Both the position numbers and the translations under genes were made by a program. Positions 1-6,334 of a DNA stretch of 6,449 nt are shown in pieces (the stretch's first letter is position 1; each line of letters starts with the position of its first letter). Where the stretch lies: contig JAUXMA010000095.1 in the NCBI GenBank assembly GCA_030623425.1, forward strand, positions 1-6,449. The letters are read 5' to 3'. The notes beneath the pieces were generated by a model. That model worked only from the letters and a program-made list of their open reading frames with translations, searched no databases and was not told the DNA's origin. Source of the stretch: Rhodospirillaceae bacterium. Lineage in GTDB: Bacteria; Pseudomonadota; Alphaproteobacteria; Rhodospirillales; 2-02-FULL-58-16.

Positions 1-930
1 ATACACGCCGCGTGGCCTTTTATGCTCGACGACGGTTTTCTTGACGAAGATGGTTTTACCGTTGGGAGCAATGAAATCGAAGGTGATTTCATCGCCGGGA
101 CGCGACCGGAAAATGTCCGCCCAGAGAAACAAAGTCGGAGACAGCCGGGAGATCGTCTTTTGCCGATAGAGGCCATTGCGGACCGATTTCGTTATCGGCT
201 TGGCGGCGGCGAAGCCGGCGTTGTAAAGGGCCGTCGGCCGGTAGGGAAGCCGGGCCAGGACGCTCTTCTTCCACAGCGCGCCAGGGCCGGGGCCGCAGCT
301 CCGGTATTTCCCTGGGCCGGTGAAGGGATCGACGAAGGCCTTGCCCTCGAGCACCTGGAAATGGAGGTGTGTAAACTCGGACAGGCCCGATAACCCGACC
401 ATACCGATGGTCTGGCCGGCGGCGACCCGGTCCCCCTTGCCGACCGCGATGCTGCCCTGGCGCATGTGGCAGTACTGGGTCCGCCAGTCGCCGCCGTGGT
501 TGATCATGACTCCGTTCCCGCATTCCCGTCCCTTGACCGACTCGGGCCCGCCGGTCTTGGTGAAGTCCACGTCCTTCATGCCGTCCCGCACGCCGGTGAC
601 CCGGCCGGCGGCGGCGGCCAGCACCGGCACGCCGCTTTTCATCTGGGCGAGGTCGCGGATGGCGATGTCGGTGCCCTTGTGCGCCCTGACCTTGCCGGAG
701 CCGTTATAGGTCGCCGTCCCGCAGGCGTAATCGCGAATGCCGTCGGTGGGATCGTGATCGACATAATTGACGATCCAGCAGGTTTCGCCGGCAACGCAAC
801 TGAGCGGCATGTCCAGCTTAAACGGAGTCTCTGCTTCCCCGGCGGTGGCCGGCAACGCCATGGCGAAGGCCAGGGCGGCGGCGAAACTCCAGGGCGGAGG
901 GCGAGGCCATGCCCAAGTCTTTTCGTTCAT
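1..930 (-). CDS. Exported M23 family zinc metallopeptidase (LytM-like), C-terminus beyond window
   Basis: Partial gene: 310 codons are open from ATG at 930 to the left edge, with no stop. The start is well fixed, because an in-frame TGA (939-937) lies three codons upstream. Residues about 14-30 form a hydrophobic signal peptide with likely cleavage after ATA (residue 30) or GEA (33), so the protein should act in the periplasm. The M23 signature is complete: HKGTD gives zinc ligands H84 and D88, H155 lies in QYCHM, and H188-L-H190 is the HxH motif (H190 zinc ligand; H155 and H188 catalytic in LytM-type enzymes). The mature part has exactly six cysteines (45, 51, 70, 137, 154, 212), which suggests disulfides. 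A region of about 100 residues follows the peptidase domain. I infer cleavage of peptidoglycan cross-links; the true substrate is unknown. The gene diverges from ribF. No clear Shine-Dalgarno is visible. Confidence 0.93.
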   Translation of the reverse strand, partial: MNEKTWAWPRPPPWSFAAALAFAMALPATAGEAETPFKLDMPLSCVAGETCWIVNYVDHDPTDGIRDYACGTATYNGSGKVRAHKGTDIAIRDLAQMKSGVPVLAAAAGRVTGVRDGMKDVDFTKTGGPESVKGRECGNGVMINHGGDWRTQYCHMRQGSIAVGKGDRVAAGQTIGMVGLSGLSEFTHLHFQVLEGKAFVDPFTGPGKYRSCGPGPGALWKKSVLARLPYRPTALYNAGFAAAKPITKSVRNGLYRQKTISRLSPTLFLWADIFRSRPGDEITFDFIAPNGKTIFVKKTVVEHKRPRGVY

Positions 931-1074
931 GGCATTTCATTAGCAACTCTGAGCGCCTTTGCAAACGGCGCCAAAACATTAGAGCATTTCTATGTTTATA
1001 AGAATCGGCACCGGCCCGCTTTCGCGTCGTTTCCCCTTGACCCGGCTTGAGGGCGCTGACACTTATTTGCCGCC
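931..1074. promoter_or_regulatory. Divergent intergenic region between the M23 gene and ribF
   Basis: These 144 bases separate two divergent starts and so should hold both promoters. Part of it (about 971-1005) is AT-richer than the flanking genes. On the minus strand TATAAA (complement of 995-1000) resembles a -10 box for the M23 gene, but no matching -35 lies 17-18 bases upstream. On the plus strand TTGACC (1037-1042) resembles a -35 for ribF, but the -10 at the right spacing (near 1060-1066) is poor. The region is too short and lacks the conserved pattern for an FMN riboswitch. The individual promoter calls are weak; that the region is regulatory follows from gene orientation. Confidence 0.5.
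953..971. repeat. Imperfect inverted repeat upstream of the M23 gene
   Basis: GCGCC-TTTG / CAAA-C-GGCGC is a palindrome with one unpaired base (C966): five outer and four inner pairs. It ends 23 bases upstream of the M23 start codon, between that start and the possible minus-strand -10 at 995-1000. It could be an operator or part of the 5' leader. A match of this size can also occur by chance in GC-rich DNA, so function is only inferred. Confidence 0.3.
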
Positions 1075-2016
1075 ATGCGGATCTTTCGCCATTTCGAAGC
1101 CCTGCCGGCGGAAGCGCGGGGCGCCGTCGCCGCCATCGGAAACTTTGACGGAGTTCATCGCGGTCATCAGGCGGTGATCGCCGAGGCCGGTCACATCGCG
1201 CGGGCGGCGGCGGTGCCGTTGGCGGTGCTCACCTTCGAGCCCCACCCGCGCGGTTTCTTCCGGCCCGACGCCGAACCCTTTCGCCTGACCCCTTTCCGGA
1301 CCAAGGCCCATCATATCGAGGAGCTGGGTGTCGATTACATGATCGTGTTGCACTTCGACGGTGAATTTTCCCTCCTCACGGCCGCCGATTTCGTCCGTAA
1401 AGTCCTGGTCGAGGGACTCGACGTCCATCACGTGGTCTCGGGCTACGATTTCGTTTTCGGACACCGCCGCCAGGGCGACTGCGAATTGCTTTTGCGCATG
1501 GGCCGAGAACAAGGTTTCGGCTATTCCTGCGTCAGGGCGGTCAAGAACGGCGACGGGCAGATCTATTCCTCGACCGGCGTGCGCGACTGCCTCGAGGCCG
1601 CCGATCCCCGGGCCGCCGCCCGCATGCTGGGCCGCGACTATGAAATCGAGGGGCGCGTGGAAAAGGGTGCCCGCCGCGGACAGGCCATCGGTTTTCCCAC
1701 CGCCAACATGCGTCTCGGCGAATACATGCGCCCCGCCAACGGCGTTTACGCCGTCAGGGCCGGCATCGACAAGGGCCGCGACACGGTCTGGCTGAACGGC
1801 GTCGCCAATCTCGGGCACCGCCCCACTTTCCCCGAAACGGAGGTGATTTTGGAAGTGCATCTCTTCGATTTCGACGGCGATCTCTACGGCCGGCACCTGC
1901 GGGTGCGGCTGGTCGATTATTTGCGGGCCGAAAAGAAATTTGACGGGCTCGACGATTTAAAGGCACAAATCGCCGACGACTGCGCCCGCGCATGGGACAT
2001 TCTGACGGGTCAATGA
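1075..2016 (+). CDS. ribF: Bifunctional riboflavin kinase / FAD synthetase
   Basis: RibF makes FMN from riboflavin and ATP, then FAD from FMN and ATP, in the cytoplasm. The 313-residue length is normal. The N-terminal FMN adenylyltransferase domain (about 15-180) shows the nucleotidyltransferase motif GNFDGVHRGH (22-31, with the HxGH-type H28 and H31), then TFEPHP and GYDFVFG. The C-terminal riboflavin kinase domain (about 185-305) has a glycine-rich loop followed by GFPTAN (PTAN at 208-211), the NLGHRPTF segment, and E260 in VILEVHLF as the predicted catalytic base. The ATG at 1075 gives the usual MRIFRHF N-terminus, although no Shine-Dalgarno is seen. It is the first gene of the block and diverges from the M23 gene. 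Its stop overlaps an ATG (ATGA, 2013-2016), and 36 bases separate it from ileS. Confidence 0.98.
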   Translation: MRIFRHFEALPAEARGAVAAIGNFDGVHRGHQAVIAEAGHIARAAAVPLAVLTFEPHPRGFFRPDAEPFRLTPFRTKAHHIEELGVDYMIVLHFDGEFSLLTAADFVRKVLVEGLDVHHVVSGYDFVFGHRRQGDCELLLRMGREQGFGYSCVRAVKNGDGQIYSSTGVRDCLEAADPRAAARMLGRDYEIEGRVEKGARRGQAIGFPTANMRLGEYMRPANGVYAVRAGIDKGRDTVWLNGVANLGHRPTFPETEVILEVHLFDFDGDLYGRHLRVRLVDYLRAEKKFDGLDDLKAQIADDCARAWDILTGQ

Positions 2017-2052
2017 AAACCACCGAGACGGGAAGAGCCCGAAAGCGATCAA

Positions 2053-4887
2053 ATGAGCCAAGACTATAAATCGACCGTATTTCTTCCTCGCACGGATTTT
2101 CCCATGAAGGCGGGCTTGCCCAGCCTTGAACCCGAAATCCTCAAGCGATGGGACGACATGGACCTTTACCGCCGCCAGCGCGAAGCCGGCAAGGGGCGGG
2201 AAAAGTTCATTCTTCATGACGGCCCGCCTTACGCCAACGGGCATTTGCACATCGGCCACGCGTTGAACAAAATCTTGAAGGACGTGATCAATCGTTGTCG
2301 GCAAATGGCCGGCAAGGATTCCATTTACGTTCCCGGCTGGGACTGTCACGGCCTGCCCATCGAGTGGAAGATCGAGGAAAAATACCGGCGCGCCAAAAAA
2401 AACAAGGACGACATCCCCATCGTCCAGTTCCGCCGGGAATGCCGCCAATTCGCCGAAAAATGGATCGACGTCCAACGCGATGAATTCAAGCGCTTGGGCG
2501 TCATCGGCGATTGGGACAATCATTACACCACCATGACCTTCGCCGCCGAGGCGCAGATCGTCCGCGAACTCGGCAAGTTTTTGATGAATGGATCGCTCGT
2601 CAAGGGAGCCAAACCGGTCCTCTGGTCGGTGGTGGAAAAAACGGCGCTGGCCGAGGCCGAGGTCGAATACCACGACCATACCTCGACAACCATTTTCGTC
2701 CGCTTCCCCGTCGCCAAGGCGGCGACGCCGGAACTCGAAGGCGCCGCCATTGTCATCTGGACGACGACGCCGTGGACGATTCCCGGCAACCGCGCGGTCG
2801 CTTACGGCGGCGCCATCGATTATGCGCTCATCAAGGTCGAACGGACCGCCGAGGGCGGCTCGGCGGCGGCCGGCCAAACATTGATCGTTGCCGAAGCGTT
2901 GCTTGCCGATATGGCCGCCGCCGCCGGGATTGCCGAGTATGTCGTCGTCCACCGCTGCAAAGGCGACGACCTCGCCGGCACCGTTTGCCGTCATCCCCTG
3001 CACGGCAATGGTTATGATTTCGAGGTGCCGGTTGTGGCCGCCGATTTCGTCGATATCGACACCGGCACCGGTTTCGTCCACATCGCCCCGGGCCATGGCT
3101 CCGACGACTGGAAACTGGGAACAAGGCACGGTCTGCCGGTGCCCGAAACGGTCGATGACGACGGCCGTTTCCTTGACCAGGTGCCGTTGTTCTCGGGCCT
3201 GCATGTTTTCAAGGCCGACGAGCCCGTGGTGGCGGCGCTTCGCCAGGCCGGCGCCTTGCTGGCGTCGGGCCGGCTCACCCACAGCTATCCTCATTCCTGG
3301 CGTTCCAAGGCGCCGCTGATCTTCCGCAACACGCCGCAATGGTTCATCAGCATGGACAAGACGGGCCTTCGCCGGACGGCACTCGAGGCCGTTGATAAGA
3401 TCCGTTTTTTTCCTCCTTCGGGGAAAACGCGCCTGCGGGGCATGGTCGAGTCCCGGCCCGATTGGTGCGTGTCGCGCCAACGCGCCTGGGGCGTGCCGAT
3501 CACCGTCTTCGTCGACAAGGGCAGCGGCCAGCCGTTGCGCGATCCCAAGGTGCTGGAGCGCATCGTCGAAGCGGTCGAGGCGGAAGGGGCGGATGCCTGG
3601 TTCACGTCCGACCCGTCGCGGTTTCTCGCCCCCGAATACGCCGCCGGCGATTTCGTCCAGGTCATGGACATTCTCGACGTTTGGTTCGATTCGGGCGCCA
3701 CCCATAGCTTCGTTCTGGAACCCCGTCCCGATCTCGAATGGCCGGCCGCGCTCTACCTCGAAGGAACGGACCAACACCGGGGCTGGTTTCAATCGTCGCT
3801 CTTGGAATCCTGCGGAACCCGTGGCCAGGCTCCTTACCGGGCGGTGCTGACGCACGGCTTCGTCATGGCCGAGGACGGGCAGAAGATGTCCAAGTCCCTG
3901 GGCAACGTCGTCTCGCCCCAGGAGGTGATCGGCAAGTATGGCGCCGACATCTTGCGCCTCTGGGTGGTCGGTTCGGATTATTCGGAAGATCTTCGCATCG
4001 GCCCCGATATTTTGAAACAGCACTCGGACATCTACCGGCGCTTGCGCAACACGCTGCGCTTCCTGTTGGGCAACCTGAACGGTTTCGACGAAAGCGAACG
4101 TTTGGGCGAATCCGAAATGCCGGAGTTGGAGCGCTGGGTCTTGCACCGGCTGTGGGAACTGGATCGCATGCTGCGCCGGGCCTGCGGGGATTTGCAATTC
4201 CATCCCCTGTTCGCCGAGCTGCACAACTTCTGCGCGGCCGACCTGTCGGCCTTTTATTTCGACATCCGCAAGGACAGTCTCTATTGCGGCCGGGCGGATT
4301 CCCCGACCCGCCGGGCGGCGCGCACGGTCCTCGATCGTCTGTTCGACCACCTGACCGCGTGGCTGGCGCCGTTCATCTGCTTCACGGCGGAGGAAACCTG
4401 GCTTGCCCGCAACCCCGGAGAGGGCGAAAGCGTTCATCTTCGTCAATTCCCGGAGGTCCCCGAGGATTGGCGCGACGATGTCCTTGCCGGCAAATGGCTG
4501 CTGATCCGGGACCTGCGCAAAGTCGTGACGGGAGCGCTCGAAGTGGCCCGAGCCGACAAGAAAATCGGATCGAGCCTTCAGGCCGCGCCGGTGGTTTTCG
4601 CCGACAGCCGCTATCACGAAGTTCTCAAAGGTGTCGATTGGCCGGAAATCTGCATCACCTCCGGCGTCGAGGTGAAGGCTTTCGACCAGCATTTTGCGGA
4701 TAATGCCGATCTCTTTTCCCTTCCGCAAGAGGTCCCCGGCGTCGCCGTCGAAGTCCGCCTCGCCGGGGGGGAAAAATGTCAGCGCTGCTGGAAGGTTGTC
4801 GACGATGTGGGCGGCGATTCCGACTATCCCGAGGTCTGTGGCCGTTGCGCCGGCGCCGTTCGCCACCTGATGGCGGCGGCGAAATGA
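2053..4887 (+). CDS. ileS: Isoleucyl-tRNA synthetase
   Basis: A class I synthetase that attaches isoleucine to tRNA-Ile and removes mischarged valine. The 944 residues are full length for the bacterial type. The catalytic Rossmann fold has the HIGH motif at 66-69, WDCHGLPIE at 96-104 and KMSKS at 611-615. The inserted CP1 editing domain shows WTTTPWTIPGN (236-246) and GTGFVHIAPGHG with following DD; H343 and D352 match the known editing residues H333 and D342 of the E. coli enzyme. WCVSRQRAWG, DVWFDSG and GTDQHRGWF follow. The C-terminus carries a complete zinc finger, C909-x2-C912 and C929-x2-C932, so this is the bacterial (mupirocin-sensitive-type) architecture rather than the eukaryote-like one. 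ATG 2053 gives the expected N-terminus; the purine-rich GGAAGAG (2031-2037) lies rather far upstream to be a good ribosome site. No T-box is present. Confidence 0.99.
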   Translation: MSQDYKSTVFLPRTDFPMKAGLPSLEPEILKRWDDMDLYRRQREAGKGREKFILHDGPPYANGHLHIGHALNKILKDVINRCRQMAGKDSIYVPGWDCHGLPIEWKIEEKYRRAKKNKDDIPIVQFRRECRQFAEKWIDVQRDEFKRLGVIGDWDNHYTTMTFAAEAQIVRELGKFLMNGSLVKGAKPVLWSVVEKTALAEAEVEYHDHTSTTIFVRFPVAKAATPELEGAAIVIWTTTPWTIPGNRAVAYGGAIDYALIKVERTAEGGSAAAGQTLIVAEALLADMAAAAGIAEYVVVHRCKGDDLAGTVCRHPLHGNGYDFEVPVVAADFVDIDTGTGFVHIAPGHGSDDWKLGTRHGLPVPETVDDDGRFLDQVPLFSGLHVFKADEPVVAALRQAGALLASGRLTHSYPHSWRSKAPLIFRNTPQWFISMDKTGLRRTALEAVDKIRFFPPSGKTRLRGMVESRPDWCVSRQRAWGVPITVFVDKGSGQPLRDPKVLERIVEAVEAEGADAWFTSDPSRFLAPEYAAGDFVQVMDILDVWFDSGATHSFVLEPRPDLEWPAALYLEGTDQHRGWFQSSLLESCGTRGQAPYRAVLTHGFVMAEDGQKMSKSLGNVVSPQEVIGKYGADILRLWVVGSDYSEDLRIGPDILKQHSDIYRRLRNTLRFLLGNLNGFDESERLGESEMPELERWVLHRLWELDRMLRRACGDLQFHPLFAELHNFCAADLSAFYFDIRKDSLYCGRADSPTRRAARTVLDRLFDHLTAWLAPFICFTAEETWLARNPGEGESVHLRQFPEVPEDWRDDVLAGKWLLIRDLRKVVTGALEVARADKKIGSSLQAAPVVFADSRYHEVLKGVDWPEICITSGVEVKAFDQHFADNADLFSLPQEVPGVAVEVRLAGGEKCQRCWKVVDDVGGDSDYPEVCGRCAGAVRHLMAAAK

Positions 4888-4919
4888 CGGCGGCGGCGAA
4901 TTCGCCGGTGCGGCGATGA
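4884..4919 (+). other. Candidate 11-codon mini-cistron bridging ileS and lspA
   Basis: An ATG at 4884 overlaps the ileS stop (ATGA) and opens eleven codons that end at TGA 4917-4919, which overlaps the lspA start (ATGA at 4916-4919). Ribosomes ending ileS could reinitiate here and be delivered to lspA, whose own start has no visible Shine-Dalgarno. The peptide (MTAAANSPVRR) has no recognised function. The arrangement is directly visible; the coupling role is inferred. Confidence 0.25.
4894..4907. repeat. Perfect 14-bp palindrome in the ileS-lspA gap
   Basis: CGGCGAATTCGCCG reads the same on both strands. In RNA it can fold as a five-pair GC-rich hairpin with an AAUU loop. It sits seven bases after the ileS stop and nine bases before the lspA start. 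There is no following T-run, so it is not a Rho-independent terminator. It could influence lspA initiation or mRNA processing, or be incidental in a GC-rich gap. Confidence 0.45.
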
Positions 4920-5440
4920 AAGTCCAGCGTCCTTTTTGGCCGGGATTGGCGGCGGCGGCGCTGGTTTTGGGGCTCGATCAGGGTACCAAATGGTGGATTC
5001 TCGAAATCGTCATGCAGCCGCCCCGCGTCATCCCATTGACGCCTTTTTTCAATCTTGTCCTCGGCTGGAACCGGGGGGTCAGTTTCGGCCTTTTCAACTC
5101 TGATTCAGCGCTCAACCTTTGGCTTTTGCCCTTCGTCGCCTTGGCTATCGTCGTCGCCTTGCTGATCTGGCTCAGCCGGGTCGATGGACTTTTGCTGGGC
5201 TACGCCATCGGCATGGTCATCGGCGGGGCGATTGGCAATGTCATCGACAGACTTTTTCGCGATCAGCATGCGGTGGCGGATTTCCTGGATTTTCACCTTG
5301 CCGGATACCACTGGCCGGCTTTCAACTTGGCGGATACCGGCATCACCGTCGGCGCCGCGATTCTGATAATAGATTCCTTGTTTATGAAGCCGGAAAAGCC
5401 TAAAAATAATCGAGGGGTGGAAAAATCGGATGTTCGATGA
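4916..5440 (+). CDS. lspA: Lipoprotein signal peptidase (signal peptidase II)
   Basis: An inner-membrane aspartyl protease that cuts the signal peptide of diacylated prolipoproteins just before the lipidated cysteine. The 174-residue length is typical. Four hydrophobic segments are visible near 10-20, 67-86, 92-110 and 143-157. Family motifs in order: DQGTKWW (21-27), WNRGVSFGLF (51-60, N52 at the ligand position), GGAIGNVIDR (103-112), VADFLDFH and FNLADTGITVG. By comparison with the Pseudomonas enzyme the catalytic pair should be D122 (ADF) and D140 (NLAD). The loop between D111 and D122 appears two residues longer than in that enzyme. The C-terminal tail (158-174) is charged and basic. An in-frame TGA at 4868-4870 with no start codon after it before 4916 fixes the start. 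There is no clear ribosome binding site, so coupling to upstream translation is plausible. It lies 28 bases after ileS and 3 before the lipoprotein gene. Confidence 0.97.
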   Translation: MKVQRPFWPGLAAAALVLGLDQGTKWWILEIVMQPPRVIPLTPFFNLVLGWNRGVSFGLFNSDSALNLWLLPFVALAIVVALLIWLSRVDGLLLGYAIGMVIGGAIGNVIDRLFRDQHAVADFLDFHLAGYHWPAFNLADTGITVGAAILIIDSLFMKPEKPKNNRGVEKSDVR

Positions 5441-5443
5441 GTG

Positions 5444-6061
5444 ATGATTAGGAGCCGATGGGTCATCGCCATTTTCATCGCCGTGGTCATGGTCGGCGGC
5501 TGCGAGGACGTGGAGAGTGTGTTCTCGCCGCCGAAGAACTCCCCCGATGAATTCGCCGTCTATTCACGGGCGCCCTTGAGCCTGCCGCCGAATTATGCCC
5601 TGCGGCCGCCGGTCCCGGGGGCGACGCGCCCGCAAGACGTCGTTCCCAGGAAAGAAGCCAAGGAAGCCATTACGGGCCAGCGCGACGATGGCGCCAATAT
5701 AAGCGGCGCCGCGGCAACTCCCAGCGCATCGGCGAATTTCGTGGCCGGCAGCCCGGGAGTGATGGCGCTCTTGAGGGATGCCGGCGGGCTCGACGCCGAC
5801 CCCAACATTCGCGCCACCATCAACCAGGAAACATCCATATTCACGGATCAAGGCGTACTGTTCGCCGACAAGCTGTTGTTCTGGCGCAAACAGAAAGAGA
5901 AGGGCGTCGCCCTCGATCCCGATGCCGAAGCGCGCCGCATCCGCAACGCCAAGGCCATGGGACGTCCCATCACCGACCACAATCCGCCGCCCCCGACCAT
6001 CCAACGCTCAAAAGACCGCAAGCCCAAAAGCAAGAGCTTCTGGGAGAGGTTTTTCAAATAA
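5444..6061 (+). CDS. DUF3035-family lipoprotein of unknown function
   Basis: About 205 residues. The N-terminus is a lipoprotein signal: a basic start (IRSR), a hydrophobic core, then the lipobox VGGC with the lipidated cysteine at residue 20, followed by E and D. The mature part opens with KNSPDEFAVYSRAPLSLPP followed by YALRPP, the hallmark of the alphaproteobacterial DUF3035 family, which often follows lspA. The rest is low in hydrophobicity, with a helical DPNIRATINQETS segment, a LLFWRK motif and a basic end (KSKSFWERFFK). It should be anchored to a membrane, probably facing the periplasm; which membrane is unclear. A GTG at 5441, directly after the lspA stop, is an alternative start one codon longer. 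I prefer ATG 5444. Neither has a Shine-Dalgarno at proper distance, so coupling to lspA translation is likely. No biochemical role is known to me for this family. It is a predicted substrate of the LspA encoded upstream. Confidence 0.92.
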   Translation: MIRSRWVIAIFIAVVMVGGCEDVESVFSPPKNSPDEFAVYSRAPLSLPPNYALRPPVPGATRPQDVVPRKEAKEAITGQRDDGANISGAAATPSASANFVAGSPGVMALLRDAGGLDADPNIRATINQETSIFTDQGVLFADKLLFWRKQKEKGVALDPDAEARRIRNAKAMGRPITDHNPPPPTIQRSKDRKPKSKSFWERFFK

Positions 6062-6097
6062 TCAGGGGCCGGAAAGCTTGCCGTTATCCGTTGGTTT

Positions 6098-6124
6098 TTC
6101 CAGGGAATTCAAAAATCCCCGGAA
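6098..6124. repeat. Interrupted inverted repeat downstream of the lipoprotein gene
   Basis: TTCC-A-GGGA and TCCC-C-GGAA can pair as two four-base stems split by one A/C mismatch, with a nine-base loop (6107-6115). It begins 37 bases after the lipoprotein stop. The lack of a T-run on either strand argues against an intrinsic terminator. It could be a 3'-end protecting hairpin; the stem is weak. Confidence 0.3.
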
Positions 6125-6206
6125 GGACGTTTATCGCCGCCGCCGTGTCACTCTCCTTTTGTTGATGCCCCGACCGGGAAAGAGACGCGCCGCCGGCACG
6201 AGAGGC

Positions 6207-6246
6207 CGGGACGATTCTTGGCCGCCGGATCGCCGCAATCGTCCCG
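6207..6246. repeat. Perfect 10-bp inverted repeat with 20-base loop
   Basis: CGGGACGATT (6207-6216) is exactly complementary to AATCGTCCCG (6237-6246). Pairing can extend outward past one mismatch by GG/CC (6204-6205 with 6248-6249) and then, across an internal loop, by GGCA/TGCC (6195-6198 with 6256-6259). The result would be a long stem-loop of about 65 bases. There is no T-run after it. Possible roles are an untranslated regulatory structure, a transcript-end structure or a protein-binding site; the sequence does not decide between them. Confidence 0.55.
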
Positions 6247-6334
6247 ACCAGGCAATGCCCCGTATCCCTTTCCGAGCGGTGCTCCTTTCGGCGCGGCCAT
6301 CGTCTTTGCGTTTTACGAATTCCTGACAATAAAT

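Larger units (their letters stand above)
6062..6334. other. Non-coding gap after the lipoprotein gene
   Basis: These 273 bases hold no convincing gene. The open frames on both strands are arginine-rich, match no family I know and look like GC-driven chance frames. Two inverted repeats are present (6098-6124 and 6207-6246, described separately). No hairpin followed by a T-run is seen, so transcription may read through or end by Rho. The last 30 bases before 6335 turn AT-rich, which fits a promoter or an easily opened translation start. Confidence 0.55.

Noticed and set aside
466..1050. A 194-codon plus-strand frame across the M23 gene and the intergenic region
   Set aside because: It lies opposite the peptidase gene, which has a complete active site and signal peptide. 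The plus-strand product shows no domain.
1063..1896. A 277-codon open frame antisense to ribF
   Set aside because: The same GC-driven shadow effect; ribF is confirmed by its motifs and the antisense product has no recognisable domain.
2395..2403. A run of eight A's followed by C in ileS (AAA AAA AAC in frame), resembling a -1 frameshift site
   Set aside because: The run encodes KKN within a lysine-rich KNKD-type segment that I recall as conserved in related IleS proteins, and the gene reads through in one frame to its C-terminal zinc finger, so no frameshift is needed.
1957..4866. A 969-codon open frame antisense to the whole of ileS
   Set aside because: ileS is certain on the plus strand with all its motifs. 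Long antisense frames are expected where GC-rich third positions remove stop codons on the opposite strand. The translation matches no family I recognise.
5458..5460. ATG preceded by AGGAG as the start of the DUF3035 gene
   Set aside because: This ATG is in a different frame from the lipoprotein, and its spacing to AGGAG is only three bases; using it would lose the signal peptide and the conserved domain.
6098..6124. An intrinsic terminator for the ribF-to-DUF3035 block
   Set aside because: The hairpin is short with an internal mismatch and is not followed by a T-run on either strand.
6165..6326. A 53-codon plus-strand frame in the same gap
   Set aside because: It is very rich in arginine and proline, as random GC-rich sequence would be, overlaps the inverted repeat, and has no Shine-Dalgarno.
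6084..6329. An 81-codon minus-strand frame in the 3' gap (TTG start)
   Set aside because: It has a rare start codon, no ribosome binding site, arginine- and serine-rich composition and no family resemblance; it probably arises by chance.
6306..6334. A possible sigma-70 promoter (TTGCGT with ATAAAT) just before the EI24-like gene
   Set aside because: Both boxes are poor matches, and the -10 would touch the start codon, putting the transcript start inside the gene.
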